The notes below the pieces were generated by a model that was not told the DNA's origin, ran no database searches, and was given only the letters and a program-made list of their open reading frames with translations. Positions 62,601 through 64,000 of a stretch of 64,000 nt of DNA are shown here, piece by piece. The translations under genes and the position numbers were made by a program. Positions within the stretch are counted from its first letter, which is position 1, and every line of letters begins with the position of its first letter. The DNA is from Pilimelia terevasa (lineage in GTDB: Bacteria > Actinomycetota > Actinomycetes > Mycobacteriales > Micromonosporaceae), in contig NZ_BMQC01000015.1 in NCBI RefSeq assembly GCF_014647915.1, positions 1 to 64,000 on the forward strand, written 5' to 3'.

Positions 62601-63383
62601 ATGGACGAAGCGCCGCGCAGCGGCACCGCGGACGTCGCCGCGTTCCTGGACCGCGCGCCGGAGTTGTCACCGGTCCCGTTCCTGACCTTCCTGGACCACG
62701 CCAGCGGCGAGCGGGTGGACGTGACCGCCGCGGCGCTGGCTGCCCAGGCGGCCCGCACCGCCGTCCTGCTCCGCGACGACTGCGGGGTCGGGCCGGGCGG
62801 CCGGTGCGCGGTCCTGCTGCCGCCGCACTGGCGGAGCGCGGCGATCCTGCTGGGGTGCTGGGCGGCGGGCGCGGCGGTCGAGTACCGGCCGTGGGCCACC
62901 GCCGGCCTGGGGCGACCCGCCCACGCCGACGCCGTGTTCGTCTCCGGGGCGCGGCTGCGGAGCTGGCTGGAGGAGGTGCCGCCCGGTCGGCACCGCTTCG
63001 TCGTCGGGCTGGGCGGGCCCGCGGGCGAGGTGCCGGCGGGCTTCTGGGACTTCGAGACCGCCGTGCGCGGGCTGGACGCCGCGGCCGCGCCCCGGCCCGT
63101 GTTCGCCGCGGGCGCGCCGGCCAGCCCGGACGGCACGTCGCACCAGGAGTGGGGGAGCCTGGCCCGAGCCGTCGCCGACCTCGCCGGGCTGGGGCGCGGC
63201 GACCGGGTTTTGGTCGACGTCGACGACCCGGCCAACGAGCAGCCGGTGCGCTGGCTGCTCGCGCCGCTGTCGGTGGGGGCGACGGTGGTGCTGTGTACGC
63301 ACGCCGACGCCGCGGCCCGGGCGCGGATCGCGGCGGAGGAGGGCGCCACCCACCAGTGGCCGGCGGCCCTCGGCGGCGGCTGA
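62601..63383 (+). CDS. TIGR03089-type acyl-CoA-synthetase-like protein
   Basis: A 260-residue protein resembling only the N-terminal part of adenylate-forming enzymes (FLTFLDHASGERVDVTAAAL, VLLPPHWRSAAILLGCWAAGA). The AMP-binding loop and C-terminal domain are absent. This matches the TIGR03089 family as I recall it, which is about this length. Catalysis is doubtful. ATG 62601, 33 bases after the thioredoxin gene. Confidence 0.85.
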   Translation: MDEAPRSGTADVAAFLDRAPELSPVPFLTFLDHASGERVDVTAAALAAQAARTAVLLRDDCGVGPGGRCAVLLPPHWRSAAILLGCWAAGAAVEYRPWATAGLGRPAHADAVFVSGARLRSWLEEVPPGRHRFVVGLGGPAGEVPAGFWDFETAVRGLDAAAAPRPVFAAGAPASPDGTSHQEWGSLARAVADLAGLGRGDRVLVDVDDPANEQPVRWLLAPLSVGATVVLCTHADAAARARIAAEEGATHQWPAALGGG

Positions 63384-63425
63384 CTCCCTGCGCGATCCGC
63401 GCCGCGGGCGCGGCCGACCGGGCGG

Positions 63426-64000
63426 TCAGCAGTCGGGTGCGTCGATCACCACCGACGGGGCGAGGGTGGCGCTGGTGCCCGAGTTGAGCATCGCGTTGCC
63501 GGGCTGGCCGGTCGGGATCCACGTCTGCAGCTCGGTGGTCAGCGTGAACCGCCCCCGCCCGCCGCAGGGCGCCAGTTCGGTCCCGCGGCCGTCGACCGGC
63601 GGTCCCCAGACCTGGTGGATGTCGCCCTGCCACGTCACGTTGCCAGTCCCGACCTCCGCGCCCGAGGGCGTCCGCACCGCCGCGTTGGTGATCGCCCCGG
63701 CCTTGCCGGAGACGATGACCTCGGCGGCGGGGTGCAGTTCCCGCAGGACGAGGCGCTTGTGCGCCTGCATCCGGAACTCGATGGTCGCCTCGCACGCGAC
63801 GGACTGCCCGTTGCTGGTGGTGAAGCCCGGAGTCAGCAGCCGGACCTCGGTGCTGCTGGCCACCTGTACGCGGGCGCTCCCCGAGGTGGCGCACAGGCCG
63901 TCGATGGCGGGCAGGCTGACCGACACCCAGCCGGCCGCCCGGGGGGCGGCGGAGGCGGGGGAGGCGATGATCGAGGGTACGAGGGCGGCGGCGGCGCACC
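63426..64000 (-). CDS. Secreted four-cysteine protein (DUF4360-like), copy 2, partial
   Basis: An open minus-strand frame running off the right edge. The visible part includes the end of a signal-like segment (ALVPSIIASPASAA) and a beta-rich domain with cysteines in DGLCATSG, VACEATIE, APCGGRGRF and the terminal APDC. The Cys order and the CxATI and CGGR/CGRA blocks match copy 1 at 60655-61263. The true start is beyond the window. Confidence 0.78.
   Translation of the reverse strand, partial: CAAAALVPSIIASPASAAPRAAGWVSVSLPAIDGLCATSGSARVQVASSTEVRLLTPGFTTSNGQSVACEATIEFRMQAHKRLVLRELHPAAEVIVSGKAGAITNAAVRTPSGAEVGTGNVTWQGDIHQVWGPPVDGRGTELAPCGGRGRFTLTTELQTWIPTGQPGNAMLNSGTSATLAPSVVIDAPDC

Noticed and set aside
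62601-63383. Truncated acyl-CoA synthetase pseudogene
   Set aside because: Although the AMP-binding loop is missing, the length and motifs fit the TIGR03089 family, which is naturally short.

Overview
The window is very GC-rich actinobacterial chromosome. GTG starts are frequent, GTGA/ATGA gene overlaps are common, and codons are strongly G/C-biased at third positions. The block from 3.2 to 33.1 kb keeps the order of the mycobacterial sigA-to-hemE region as I remember it (sigA, suhB, cei, DUF4193, DUF3093, dut, DUF3710, OB-fold, DUF3159, two TrkA proteins, APC permease, TRAM methyltransferase, dxs, RNase D, DUF3000, hemE). Gene content and protein style suggest Micromonosporaceae; this is an inference, not a database match. 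No rRNA, tRNA, CRISPR array or intact insertion sequence was seen.

Layout. 0-2.6 kb: the tail of an unidentified ORF and a membrane hybrid histidine kinase. 2.6-21.4 kb: conserved housekeeping core (principal sigma factor, inositol monophosphatase family, dUTPase and its operon, TrkA pair, APC transporter, RNA methyltransferase, DXP synthase), interrupted by a BarA-like hybrid kinase. 21.4-27 kb: AraC/VOC pair, then a redox operon (ferric-reductase-like membrane flavohaem protein, secreted FMN-binding protein, ApbE flavin transferase, OmpR-type regulator and kinase). 27-33 kb: small antitoxin-like protein, secreted RTX protein, TetR/metallo-hydrolase pair, then RNase D, DUF3000 and hemE. 33.2-41.4 kb: a complete Flp/Tad pilus locus (flp, tadE, tadG-like, cpaB, tadZ, tadA, a von Willebrand A-TadB fusion, tadC) lying between hemE and hemY. 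41.4-43.5 kb: hemY/cgoX and chdC of the coproporphyrin-dependent haem pathway.

43.5-64 kb is more accessory: two secreted trypsin-like proteases, a large secreted BNR-repeat protein, a four-gene sugar ABC importer with its own ATPase, a lower-GC patch with a RibD-C-type reductase and broken frames bounded by a 12-bp direct repeat, msrB, a small LPVTG surface protein, a LigD-type polymerase whose 3' end is duplicated around a membrane-protein gene, GNAT proteins, a secreted tandem-thioredoxin protein between two secreted four-cysteine paralogues, and a TIGR03089-type protein.

How the parts work together. The haem genes flank the pilus locus, which has its own likely promoter and a strong hairpin after the pilin gene that could set pilin in excess. 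The redox operon pairs a membrane electron donor with a covalently flavinylated secreted acceptor under a two-component system. The most unusual signals are the vWA-TadB fusion with the pilin hairpin, the duplicated LigD 3' end at 58.8/59.7 kb, and the repeat-bounded patch at 55.3-56.8 kb.
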